DNA of 56,779 nucleotides. Origin: Halorubrum rubrum (lineage in GTDB: Archaea; Halobacteriota; Halobacteria; Halobacteriales; Haloferacaceae). The notes under the pieces are model-generated. The model saw only the letters and a program-made list of their open reading frames with translations, had not been told where the DNA came from and did no database searches. The stretch covers positions 1-56,779 of the forward strand of contig NZ_JANHDM010000017.1 of NCBI RefSeq assembly GCF_024494685.1, written 5' to 3'. Positions 17,581 to 25,017 of the stretch are shown here, in pieces. Position numbers and translations under genes: made by a program. Within the stretch, counting starts at the first letter, position 1, and the number at the start of each line of letters is the position of its first letter.

Positions 17581-18171
17581 CTACTTGCCCTGCCGGTCGT
17601 TGCCGGTGACCGACGGGCGGGTCTTCTCGGTCCCCTTGCCGCGTTTGCGCTGGCCGCGGCCCTTGGTGCCGGCGGAGGTGAGCCCCCGGAACGCGCGACC
17701 CTTGTGGTCGTCCGAGCAGATCCAGTTGAGCTCCTCGTCGTTCTCGATCGCGGGGTGAGCGGGGTCGACCAGGATCACTTCGTGCCACTTCTGGGAGCCG
17801 TCCTCGCCGACCCAGTAGGAGTTGAGCACGCGCAGGTTGCGGTACTTCCGCGAGGCGCGCTCCTCGGCGATGCGCTGGATCGACTTACGCCGCGAGAGCC
17901 GGTTGACGCCCTGCCGCTTCGAGCGGCGGCCGGCCTTGTGCCGCTGCTTTCGCGAGCCGCCCTTGCGGACGCTCACGCGGGCGACGACCACGCCCTGTTT
18001 CGCCTTGTAACCCAGCTCGCGGGCCTTGTCGAGTCGGGTGGGGCGGTCGATCCGCTCGATCGCGCCCTGGTCGCGCCACTCCTGTTTGCGCTGCCACTGG
18101 AGTTCCGCGAGTTTCCCCTCCTTGGGGGACTGCCATGCGTCCTTGATGTGCGAGTAGAAGCTTCGTGCCAT
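17581..18171 (-). CDS. rpl15e: 50S ribosomal protein L15e
   Basis: The 196-residue basic protein starts MARSFYSHIKDAW and contains the L15e hallmarks: RLDKARELGYKAKQG, RRSKRQGVN, LRVLNSYWVGEDG and a Lys/Arg-rich tail ending RKRGKGTEKTRPS. The protein binds 23S rRNA. The ATG at the complement of 18169-18171 is used rather than a start 12 nt upstream. No TATA box lies at the usual 27 nt, and the nearest good candidate is about 150 nt upstream. The mRNA therefore probably has a long structured leader (see the 18172-18485 entry). Confidence 0.97.
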   Translation of the reverse strand: MARSFYSHIKDAWQSPKEGKLAELQWQRKQEWRDQGAIERIDRPTRLDKARELGYKAKQGVVVARVSVRKGGSRKQRHKAGRRSKRQGVNRLSRRKSIQRIAEERASRKYRNLRVLNSYWVGEDGSQKWHEVILVDPAHPAIENDEELNWICSDDHKGRAFRGLTSAGTKGRGQRKRGKGTEKTRPSVTGNDRQGK

Positions 18172-18485
18172 AGGTTCGTCCACGGACGCTTGCGATTCGG
18201 CCGGACTTCGGCCACATGTCGTCTCGTCCCGGAGCGAGGTCGGCGGACCCGATCTCGTCCGGCGGCGAGTGCCCGCTGGACGTCCGTACCAGCGAGTTAT
18301 CCCACGCTTCCGCGCGTTCGATCATAAGGGCTTCGCTCCGCGGCGGGCGTGCCGACGGGTCGCACGGCGGATCGGAGCCGAAGGCCGTGTGTCGAGATGA
18401 CGAGCGTCGGGACGACGTGTGTCGAGTTCACGGCCCGGTCTCCCACTCGTCAGCGTTTTATATATTCCTCAAAGAATATCGCGGT
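18172..18485. other. 314-bp divergent intergenic region with structured L15e leader
   Basis: Read on the minus strand towards L15e, a TATA-like CTTATGATC (18322-18330) is followed by several stems in a row: CGCTGG/CCAGCG, CGGAC/GTCCG, GCCG/CGGC and CGTCC/GGACG. No open frame with haloarchaeal character is present. The region could be a 5' leader or contain a small RNA, for example an H/ACA guide, which I could not identify. The right end holds the promoter of the RHH gene. Confidence 0.4.
18456..18463 (+). promoter_or_regulatory. TATA box of the RHH-regulator/transporter operon
   Basis: The tttatata octamer lies 23-30 nt before the ATG at 18486, consistent with a leaderless transcript. Confidence 0.65.
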
Positions 18486-18674
18486 ATGCCCAAGATAAGC
18501 GTCGAGATCCCACAGGAGCTGTTGGCGGACCTCGACGAACACGTCGGTGACGACGGGAAGTTCGTGAACCGCAGCGACGCGGTCCGGGCGTCGATCCGCA
18601 AGACGCTCGACACCCTCGACGAGATAGACGCGCGCCACGGCCGGCTGACGGACGAGGGCGGACAGGATGAGTAA
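18486..18674 (+). CDS. ribbon-helix-helix (CopG-like) regulator
   Basis: The 62-residue protein has a beta-strand MPKISVEIPQELLADLDEHV followed by two helices with FVNRSDAVRASIRK, the ribbon-helix-helix DNA-binding fold. It should act as a dimer on a palindromic operator. Its stop codon overlaps the start of the following transporter gene (18667) by 8 nt, so it most likely controls that transporter. It is leaderless, with a strong TATA box 27 nt upstream; the longer in-frame extension to 18216 is noncoding leader. Confidence 0.85.
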   Translation: MPKISVEIPQELLADLDEHVGDDGKFVNRSDAVRASIRKTLDTLDEIDARHGRLTDEGGQDE

Positions 18675-19398
18675 CGGAGCCGACACGACTGGAGGGGCGG
18701 ACACCGAACGCCTCCTCGCGGTCGATCCCCTCTCCCGGTCCGCGGTGGCGGCGGTGGGACTCGTGGCGCTGTTCGTCACCGCGCTCGCGACGGCGCAGGT
18801 CACCGCCGCGAAGGTGCTCGCGCTGTCGCTGCCGGTCGCGCTGCCCGTGGTCGGGCCGCAGGTGCTGCTCCCCGGCGCGGCGCTCGCGTACGCCATCACC
18901 TTCTTCGCGTCCGACTGCCTTGCCGAACTGTACGGTCGCCGGACCGCCCAGGTCGTCGTCAACGTGGGGTTCGCGATGAACTTCGTCGTGCTCGCGCTGG
19001 TGTGGTCGACCCTGGCCGCGCCGGGCGTCGACCCCGAGGTCGCCGCCGCGTTCGGAACCGCGCTCGGCCCGACGACCAACATCGTCGCCGGGAGCCTGCT
19101 TGCGTACGTCGTCAGCCAGAACGTCGACGTCGTGCTCTTTCACGCGATCCGCGACCGGACCGGCTCGGCCAACCTCTGGCTCCGCAATCTCGCGTCGACG
19201 GCGACGAGCCAGGCGATAGACACCGTCATCTTCGTGTCGGTCGCGTTCCTCGTCGCGCCGACCCTCCTCGGCGTCGGGGACGCGCTGCCGCTCGGCGCGG
19301 TCGGCGCGCTGATCGTCGGTCAGTACCTCCTCAAACTACTGATCGCCGTGCTCGACACCCCGTTCGTCTACCTCGTCGTCGGCGCGGTTCGGGAGTAG
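18667..19398 (+). CDS. VUT/YhhQ-family queuosine-precursor-type transporter
   Basis: The 243-residue integral membrane protein has six to seven hydrophobic segments. The family signature appears in FFASDCLAELYGRRTAQ, and further conserved parts are NIVAGSLLAYVVSQNVDV and WLRNLASTATSQAIDT. Bacterial YhhQ imports queuosine precursors (preQ0/preQ1). In archaea the likely use is salvage of a deazaguanine for archaeosine in tRNA, which is inference. It overlaps the RHH regulator gene by 8 nt, which predicts coupled translation and regulation by that protein. It is convergent with the beta-propeller gene. Confidence 0.88.
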   Translation: MSNGADTTGGADTERLLAVDPLSRSAVAAVGLVALFVTALATAQVTAAKVLALSLPVALPVVGPQVLLPGAALAYAITFFASDCLAELYGRRTAQVVVNVGFAMNFVVLALVWSTLAAPGVDPEVAAAFGTALGPTTNIVAGSLLAYVVSQNVDVVLFHAIRDRTGSANLWLRNLASTATSQAIDTVIFVSVAFLVAPTLLGVGDALPLGAVGALIVGQYLLKLLIAVLDTPFVYLVVGAVRE

Positions 19399-19432
19399 CG
19401 ACCCAGACTGGAGCGGCGATCTCGCTGGAAAC

Positions 19433-20515
19433 TCACGCGACCGCGAGCGCCCGCGGGACGGCCTCCGGGAGCTCTGCCGGGATCCGGTCGAACCGGTCGC
19501 CGCCGTCGGCGGTCCGGTGAAGTCCGTGGTTGGTGAGCACCCAGAACTCGCCGGCGGTCTCCGCCGAGGCCAGCACGGCCCGGTAGGTTCCCTCGCCGGT
19601 CGGAATCCCTCGATCGTCGAGTCGTTCCCAGGCCGTCCCGTCCGCGTTCCGGGCCGATCCGCGGCCGACCCCTCCGTCGCCCACCTCTCCGTCGCCGGCC
19701 CCTCCGTCGCCCGCCTCTCCGTCGCCGGCCCCTCCCTCCCGTCGATACAGGTAGGCCTCGCCCCGGCGGTGGGCGGCGGTCGCGCCGCTCGCGGCGCTGA
19801 CGAGGACCCGGTCTGGGTCGCCGGGGTCGACGGCGAGCCCCCAGACGTACCCGTGCTCGAGCCCCTCGTCGACGACCTCGAACGACCGTCCGCGGTCGTC
19901 GCTCTCGGCGTACCCGTCGCCCGCGGCGACGTACACCCGATCCGGGGCGTCGGGGTGGGTCGCGATCGTGTGGGTGTCCCGGCGCGACCCCGGCGGTCGG
20001 TCGATCCACGTCTCGCCGCCGTCGGCCGTGACGAGGAACGCGCCGGCCTCGATCCCGACGTACCACCGGTCGGGACCGTCGGGACAGACCGCGATCCATC
20101 GGACGTGGTGAGTGTCCGGACGCGGCGGGAACGACCACTCCGGCGCGGAGGGAGCGTCGGTCATCCCCGCGACGCGCTCGACGGATCGACCGCCGTCCAC
20201 GGTCCGGTACAGCCGCGAGGGTTCGGTGCCGATCCACGCCGTTTCGGGGTCGTGCGGGCTCGTCGCGAGGGCGGTGACCGCGTCCGGGCCGGAACCCTCG
20301 GGACCGAGCGCGTCCCCGACGATCCGCTCGAACGACTCGCCCGCGTCGAGCGAGCGGTACAGTCCGTCGTCGAACGTCCCCGCGAACACGCGATCCGGTG
20401 CCTCTCGGTGGACCGCCACGCACTCCACCCGCCGCCCGTCGAGGCGGGTCTCGACGCGCCCCCTGTCCGGATCGACGACGCGGAGCCCGTCGGCGTAGGC
20501 CGCGTAGGCGTTCAT
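19433..20515 (-). CDS. BNR/Asp-box beta-propeller protein
   Basis: The 360-residue protein shows at least five Asp-box-like motifs (SLDAGESF, TVDGGRSV, TADGGETW, SDDRGRSF, TADGGDRF) spaced as in six- or seven-bladed beta-propellers. Similar haloarchaeal proteins have no assigned role. There is no signal peptide at the ATG chosen (complement of 20513-20515), so it may be cytoplasmic. A Gly/Asp-rich loop of about 25 residues, encoded by the 30-bp repeat at 19664-19741, interrupts one blade. The 36-residue spacer to the transporter stop suggests simple convergence. Confidence 0.75.
   Translation of the reverse strand: MNAYAAYADGLRVVDPDRGRVETRLDGRRVECVAVHREAPDRVFAGTFDDGLYRSLDAGESFERIVGDALGPEGSGPDAVTALATSPHDPETAWIGTEPSRLYRTVDGGRSVERVAGMTDAPSAPEWSFPPRPDTHHVRWIAVCPDGPDRWYVGIEAGAFLVTADGGETWIDRPPGSRRDTHTIATHPDAPDRVYVAAGDGYAESDDRGRSFEVVDEGLEHGYVWGLAVDPGDPDRVLVSAASGATAAHRRGEAYLYRREGGAGDGEAGDGGAGDGEVGDGGVGRGSARNADGTAWERLDDRGIPTGEGTYRAVLASAETAGEFWVLTNHGLHRTADGGDRFDRIPAELPEAVPRALAVA
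19664..19741. repeat. 30-bp in-frame tandem repeat in the beta-propeller gene
   Basis: Two copies lie at 19664-19693 and 19694-19723 with a partial copy to 19741, each itself built from two half-units. They encode the Gly/Asp-rich loop (GDGEAGDGGAGDGE) and are a multiple of three, so copy number could change without frameshift. Confidence 0.85.
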
Positions 20516-20594
20516 ACCGGTGAGGACGACCGGTGGGACCATAAGCGTGGACGCCGCAAGCGATTTACCACCCCACCCCGTGGTAACGGTAAGC

Positions 20595-21326
20595 ATGGAC
20601 CTCCGCGTACAGGGGGACGTTCCCCCCGATCCGTTTCTCGGCGCCGCCGACCTGTTCGAAACCGAGTTCTCGCTCGAGGATCCCGTCTACGTCAAGGTTC
20701 GAGACGACCCCGACGAGCGGACGTGGGCCGGACACTACGCCGACCACCACGTCCTCAACGTCTCCCGACGCGCCGCTACGAGCGCCATGGCCCGCGAGCT
20801 GGCGGTCCACGAGCTCTCGCACATGGCCCGGTACGAGGAGGGTCACGCCTCACACCTCCAGTCGACCGAGGAGGCGCTCTATCTCGGGCTCGCCGGCGAG
20901 ACCGTCGAGCGGCGCAAGCTCGCGCACTGTTACCAGATCGCGAATCACATGAAGGACATCTACGCCGACGACATCACGCTCTCGGTCGCGCCCGCCGACA
21001 AGCTGGTCGGCTTCCTCGAGTCCACGCTGGCGACGGCCGTCGCGGACAGACCGGACCCGAACCGGCCCGGACCGCCGCCGGTGACCGCCGGGGCCGACCC
21101 GGACATCACGGCGGTGAACGCGGCGTTCGCGCTGGCGCTCGTCGAGCGACACGACCTCGCGGAGCCGAGCCACCGCCTGTACGACCTCGCTCGCGCGGCC
21201 GAAAGCGACGCCGCGGACGTCGACGTCGACGGCTTCAAACGGCGGTTCCTGGACCTCGGACCGGACCCGAGCGAGAGCGCCTACCGGAAGGCGCTCGTCT
21301 CGGCCGCGCGCGCGTACGCCGTGTGA
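20595..21326 (+). CDS. HExxH zinc-metallopeptidase-like protein (DUF5781-type)
   Basis: The 243-residue protein contains HELSH at residues 72-76, the HExxH zinc site of gluzincin/zincin peptidases, with further histidines at 84 and 87. No signal peptide is seen. It matches a haloarchaeal family I recall as DUF5781, with no known substrate. The ATG at 20595 is used; the longer frame upstream overlaps the divergent gene's promoter. Whether it is an active peptidase cannot be decided from the sequence, but the intact HELSH supports it. Confidence 0.75.
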   Translation: MDLRVQGDVPPDPFLGAADLFETEFSLEDPVYVKVRDDPDERTWAGHYADHHVLNVSRRAATSAMARELAVHELSHMARYEEGHASHLQSTEEALYLGLAGETVERRKLAHCYQIANHMKDIYADDITLSVAPADKLVGFLESTLATAVADRPDPNRPGPPPVTAGADPDITAVNAAFALALVERHDLAEPSHRLYDLARAAESDAADVDVDGFKRRFLDLGPDPSESAYRKALVSAARAYAV

Positions 21327-21396
21327 CCGTGACGGCGTGCGGTCGACTCGCGCAGTCGATCCGCGCGGCCGGTTCACGCTCGTCGGCGGTCCCTCG

Positions 21397-22779
21397 TCAC
21401 TCCGGCTCGTCGGTCGTCAGCTCCTCGGAGTGGGATTCGACGGACTCTTGCGAGCTCTCCTGGGCCCCCTCGAGGACCGTGACCCGAGCCTTCATGATCC
21501 GGGTGTTGTCGACGCGCTCGATGCGGATCCGGACGCCGTCGAACTCGATCTGTTCGCCCTCCTCGACGAGCCGGCCCGCGCGGTTGAACACGAAGCCGGC
21601 CAGCGTCTCGAACTCCTCGCCTTCGGGGAGGTCGATGCCGAGCATCTCGTTGACCTCGTCGATGTTGACCTCCCCCTGAACGAACGCGACGTTCTCCTCG
21701 ATGAACTCGATCGGCTCGGGCTCGTCGCCCTCCAGGATGTCGCCGACGATCTCCTCGACCATGTCCTCCAAGGTGATGATCCCCTCCGTCGTTCCGAACT
21801 CGTCGATCACGATCACCATCTGGAGGCGGTTGTCCTGCATCTCCGCGAGCAGCTCGTCGGCGTTCTTCGACTCGGGGACGTGGAGGGTCGGCTTGACGAC
21901 CCGCTCGAGCGAGGGCTCCCCCTCCGAGTAGTTGAGCTCGCGAACCAGATCCCGGACGGTGATGATGCCCACGATGTTGTCGAGGTTGCCGTCGTAAACC
22001 GGAACCCGCTCGTGGTCGGCGTGGACGCACTTCTGGATCGCCTCCTCGACGCTGGCCTGCTTCGAGACGGCGGTGACGTCGAGGCGGGGCGTCATCACCT
22101 CCTTGGCGATGGTGTTGTTGAACCGGAATATCCGGTCGAGCATCTCGCGTTCCTCCTCCTCGATGACGCCCTCCTGTTCGCCGGTCTCGATGATGTCCTG
22201 GATCTCGTCGCGGGTGACGTAGGAGGTCTCGATCGCCGACCGACCGCCGGTGACCTTGTTGACGACGCGCGTCAGGTAATCGAAGAGGACGACGAGCGGG
22301 AAGAGGACGTACTCCGAGAGCTTCAACGGACGGGCGATCCGGAGCGACCAGGACTCGGTGTGTTCGACGGCGTACGACTTCGGCGCGCTCTCGCCGAAGA
22401 GGAGAACGAGCGCGGTGATCCCGAACGTGGCGATGGTGACGGCCTGTCCCTGGCCGAACCCGAGGTAGACGAGGAGCCCGGTCGAGATCGACGACATCGC
22501 GACGTTGACCATGTTGTTCCCCACGAGGATGGTGATGAGCAGACGGTGGGGGTCCTGTTTCAACGCCTGTACCGTATCCGCTCCCGGAACGCCGTCCTCG
22601 ACCAGGCTGTCGATCCGGTGTTGCGGGAGCGAGAACAACGCTATCTCCGAGGAGGAAAAGAAGGCCGACAGCGCGATCAACACGAATATGATGAGCGCGC
22701 CGAGGAGGGCCACAGTGGTGTCTCCCATCACCGGTAACTGGAGCGGGCCGACTGTCAGCACGCTTGACGATAAGCCCAT
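21397..22779 (-). CDS. CNNM/CorC-HlyC family membrane transporter with CBS pair
   Basis: The 460-residue protein has an N-terminal DUF21/CNNM membrane domain with about four helices (FVLIALSAFFSSSEIALF early on). A CBS pair follows (TPRLDVTAVSKQASVEEAI and the HVPESKNADELLAEMQDNRLQ region). The C-terminal CorC/HlyC domain runs from IDEFGTTEGIITLEDM through IEFDGVRIRIERV. Family members are implicated in Mg2+ or Co2+ handling and sodium-coupled export. The ATG is at the complement of 22777-22779. The acidic tail is typical of halophiles. It is convergent with the DUF5781-type gene. Confidence 0.9.
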   Translation of the reverse strand: MGLSSSVLTVGPLQLPVMGDTTVALLGALIIFVLIALSAFFSSSEIALFSLPQHRIDSLVEDGVPGADTVQALKQDPHRLLITILVGNNMVNVAMSSISTGLLVYLGFGQGQAVTIATFGITALVLLFGESAPKSYAVEHTESWSLRIARPLKLSEYVLFPLVVLFDYLTRVVNKVTGGRSAIETSYVTRDEIQDIIETGEQEGVIEEEEREMLDRIFRFNNTIAKEVMTPRLDVTAVSKQASVEEAIQKCVHADHERVPVYDGNLDNIVGIITVRDLVRELNYSEGEPSLERVVKPTLHVPESKNADELLAEMQDNRLQMVIVIDEFGTTEGIITLEDMVEEIVGDILEGDEPEPIEFIEENVAFVQGEVNIDEVNEMLGIDLPEGEEFETLAGFVFNRAGRLVEEGEQIEFDGVRIRIERVDNTRIMKARVTVLEGAQESSQESVESHSEELTTDEPE

Positions 22780-22883
22780 TATCGCCCCACTTCCGTCGGC
22801 ACGCAGTTAAAGTGTTACCTTCGGCCGTCCCCCACGGTGCCGCGGCCGTTACGGTTACCCTTCCCGCGGCCGAAACGGATCGC

Positions 22884-23156
22884 ATGACGGATCCACAGAT
22901 CACCCTGTACCGACTACAGGCGTGTCCGTACTGCGAGCGGGTCGTGCGGACGCTCGACCGTCTCGACCTCGAGTACCGGTCCCGGTACGTCGAGCCGATG
23001 CACTCCGATCGGAACGTGGTCAAGCGCGTCTCGGGTGCGCGGAGCGTTCCGGCGATCGTCGACCGGAACACGGGCGTGACCATGTCCGAGAGCGCCAACA
23101 TCGTGGAGTACCTCGAGGGGACCTACGAGGACGCCGGCGCGGAGGCGGGTGCGTGA
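22884..23156 (+). CDS. glutaredoxin-like thioredoxin-fold protein
   Basis: The 90-residue protein has the redox motif CPYC at 14-17 and the cis-proline segment ARSVPAIVD, followed by a GST N-terminal-like helix (MSESANIVEYLEGTY). It fits glutaredoxins or GST N-terminal domains and probably reduces a partner thiol or handles a low-molecular-weight thiol (haloarchaea use gamma-glutamylcysteine; general knowledge). Its TGA (23154-23156) overlaps the ATG of the redoxin at 23156, implying tight translational coupling. The ATG at 22884 lies in the compact intergenic space after the CNNM gene's divergent start. Confidence 0.88.
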   Translation: MTDPQITLYRLQACPYCERVVRTLDRLDLEYRSRYVEPMHSDRNVVKRVSGARSVPAIVDRNTGVTMSESANIVEYLEGTYEDAGAEAGA

Positions 23157-23665
23157 TGCCGGAGTTCGACGTCGTCGAACTCCCCGAGACGGACCACGTG
23201 ACGGCCGGCGAGACCGCCCCCGAGTTCACCCGACCCCTCGTCGGCGAGGAGTTCTGGGAGGACCGCTCGCTGTCGGATGTGGTCGACGGGCCGACGCTCC
23301 TCGTCTTCCACCCGATGGACGGCGCGTTCCAGACGACGTACGTCTACAACGAGATCGACGATCGCGGGTGGGCCGACGCGCTCTCGGTGTACGGCGTCTC
23401 GATCTCCTCGCCGTACGAACACAAGGACCTGCTCGCCGAACGCGGCGACGGGGTTCGGGTCTTCTCGGACCCGAGCGCGGCGGTCGTCGAGGCGTATGGC
23501 GTCGCTCACGACATCGACGGGATGGCGGGGATCACGGAGGCGCGCCCGGCGGTCTTCCTGCTCGACGGCGACCGCGTCGTCCGGTACGCCTGGGTCGGGA
23601 GCGAGCACCCCTCGTTCCCCGACTACGACGCGGTGGAGTCGGCGATCGACGACCTCCGCGACTGA
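23156..23665 (+). CDS. redoxin-family protein without any cysteine
   Basis: The 169-residue AhpC/TSA-like fold is recognisable from GETAPEFTRPLVG, VFHPMDGAF, and later FSDPSAAVVEAYGV and PAVFLLDGDRVVRYAWVG. The peroxidatic motif F-x-P-x-D-x-T-x-x-C is F51-H-P53-M-D55-G-A57-F-Q-T60: the Cys is Thr60 and the usual Thr is Ala57. There is no cysteine anywhere in the protein. It therefore cannot act as a thiol peroxidase. It may be a structural or binding member, or depend on the coupled glutaredoxin in some other way. The start overlaps the upstream stop (TGATG). Confidence 0.85.
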   Translation: MPEFDVVELPETDHVTAGETAPEFTRPLVGEEFWEDRSLSDVVDGPTLLVFHPMDGAFQTTYVYNEIDDRGWADALSVYGVSISSPYEHKDLLAERGDGVRVFSDPSAAVVEAYGVAHDIDGMAGITEARPAVFLLDGDRVVRYAWVGSEHPSFPDYDAVESAIDDLRD

Positions 23666-23748
23666 GAGCCGGTCCGTGCGGGTCCGAACGCGCCTCACGA
23701 ACGATCCGACCCGCTATCCTTTTTCGCACCGAACGCCTACGTCGATCC

Positions 23749-24405
23749 GTGATCGACGACGCCGACACGGGTACCGAGGACCGCCGACTCGACGCCGACG
23801 GAGCGGCCGACGTGGACCGGGAGCTCCTGTTTCGGGCCGCGGACGCGGTCGCGGCCGGCGAGCTCGTCGTCTACCCGACGGAGACGGTGTACGGGCTGGG
23901 AGCGGACGCGCTCGACTCGAACGCGGTGGACCGGGTGTTCGAGACCAAGGGACGCGACCGCGACGACCCGCTCTCGCTCGGCGTCGCGAGCGTCGACGAC
24001 GCGCTGCGACACGCCCGCCCGACCGCGCTCGCGACCGCGTTCATGCGGGCGTTCCTGCCGGGGCCGGTGACGGTCGTCGTCGAGGGGGATCGGTCGGTCC
24101 CCGACGCGCTGACCGCCGGACGCGACCGCGTCGGCGTGCGCGTCCCCGACCACCCGGTCGCCCGCGCGCTGCTCGAGGAGACGGGACCGCTGACCGCCAC
24201 CAGCGCGAACGTCTCCGGGACCGGCAGCGTCACTCGCGTCGTCGACCTCGACGAACGGGTGCGCGACCGGGCCGCGACTGTGATCGACGGCGGCGAGACC
24301 TCCGGGGCCGAGAGCACGGTCGTCGACCCCGAGCGCGGCGAGATACACCGGCGCGGCGCGATGGCCGGCGCGGTCGAAGCGTGGCTCGCGGACCCGCCGG
24401 TGTGA
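23749..24405 (+). CDS. Sua5/YciO/YrdC-family threonylcarbamoyl-AMP synthase-like protein
   Basis: The 218-residue protein carries the YrdC nucleotide-binding fold. The conserved LVVYPTETVYGLGADA is at about residues 38-53, followed by RDRDDPLSLGV, LPGPVTVVVE, RVGVRVPDHPVA and GPLTATSANVSG. Such enzymes form threonylcarbamoyl-AMP for t6A in tRNA. It lacks the C-terminal extension of long Sua5, so it is the short TsaC-like form. The only credible start is the GTG at 23749, because the first internal Met is far inside the domain. Confidence 0.88.
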   Translation: MIDDADTGTEDRRLDADGAADVDRELLFRAADAVAAGELVVYPTETVYGLGADALDSNAVDRVFETKGRDRDDPLSLGVASVDDALRHARPTALATAFMRAFLPGPVTVVVEGDRSVPDALTAGRDRVGVRVPDHPVARALLEETGPLTATSANVSGTGSVTRVVDLDERVRDRAATVIDGGETSGAESTVVDPERGEIHRRGAMAGAVEAWLADPPV

Positions 24406-24455
24406 GGACGATCGGGAACGGAGGCGAGAAGGGGGTCGTCGGCGCGAGCCGCCCG

Positions 24456-24722
24456 CTACACCGAGAGGTCGCCCTTCGCTTTGATCACGTCGAGCGCCTC
24501 GGCGTCGACGGTGTCGACGTCGAGCCAGTGGGGGACGTACTCGCGTTTCTCGTAGGCCTCGCGTTCGTCGGGCGTGCCGACGGTACACCAGAGCTGCGGC
24601 TCGTCGGGGCCGTGCCACCCGCCCTGCGTGCTGATCCCGAAACAGACCAGCTCCTCGCCCTCGTACTCGATGATCGCGTCCCGACGGATGCCGGGGTCAC
24701 CGCGGACGATGAGGTGTTGCAT
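24456..24722 (-). CDS. HAH_0734-family conserved haloarchaeal protein
   Basis: The 88-residue soluble acidic protein has conserved motifs DAIIEYEGEELVCFGI, QGGWHGPDEPQLWC and YVPHWLDVDTVDAEAL. It matches short proteins that I recall as the HAH_0734 family. No catalytic site or known function is apparent. The ATG is at the complement of 24720-24722. It is convergent with the Sua5-like gene. The 295-bp intergenic stretch upstream belongs to the divergent universal stress gene's control region. Confidence 0.75.
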   Translation of the reverse strand: MQHLIVRGDPGIRRDAIIEYEGEELVCFGISTQGGWHGPDEPQLWCTVGTPDEREAYEKREYVPHWLDVDTVDAEALDVIKAKGDLSV

Positions 24723-24842
24723 GTCCCGAAGTTGGCGGGTTCATCGCTTAATCGCTTCGGTACGAGCGATCCGCCGGCGGGTGATCGAGCCCACGCCGTC
24801 GGCCGACGCCCGACACCGGTCCGCGTCGACCCACGGTGCGAT

Positions 24843-24934
24843 ATCGGAGAAAACGGATCGTTCGTTCGATTATTCTCCGATCATAATCATTGATCAGTCC
24901 CGAGAGAGGATAGATAATGATAATCGTCTATCCT
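24843..24934. promoter_or_regulatory. three consecutive palindromes in the universal-stress-protein promoter region
   Basis: Inverted repeats are 24843-24881 (ATCGGAGAA and TTCTCCGAT arms), 24879-24895 (GATCA and TGATC arms) and 24907-24934 (AGGATAGA and TCTATCCT arms). The last contains GATAATGATAATC, which matches the first 13 positions of the bacterial Fur consensus. The region is AT-rich and lies 80-180 nt upstream of the ATG at 25018. It is the most likely operator or structured leader for that gene. Confidence 0.6.
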
Positions 24935-25017
24935 GTCGAAAATCGTTAAGTGGGCCGGGAGCGGACCGTACGGTAGAACGGGCGAGCGTCCACCGGACGG
25001 CTCGTCGACCACCGACC

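Noticed and set aside
18172..18485. A tRNA or identified guide RNA
   Set aside because: No cloverleaf was found. Stems exist, but I could not match guide sequences to rRNA, so no RNA gene is called.
24907..24934. A true bacterial Fur box
   Set aside because: Only 13 of 19 positions match, and Fur regulation is not typical for haloarchaea. Kept only as a finding with caution.
24574..25017. Longer universal stress protein start
   Set aside because: The extension runs through the palindromic AT-rich control region and overlaps the HAH_0734-type gene on the other strand.
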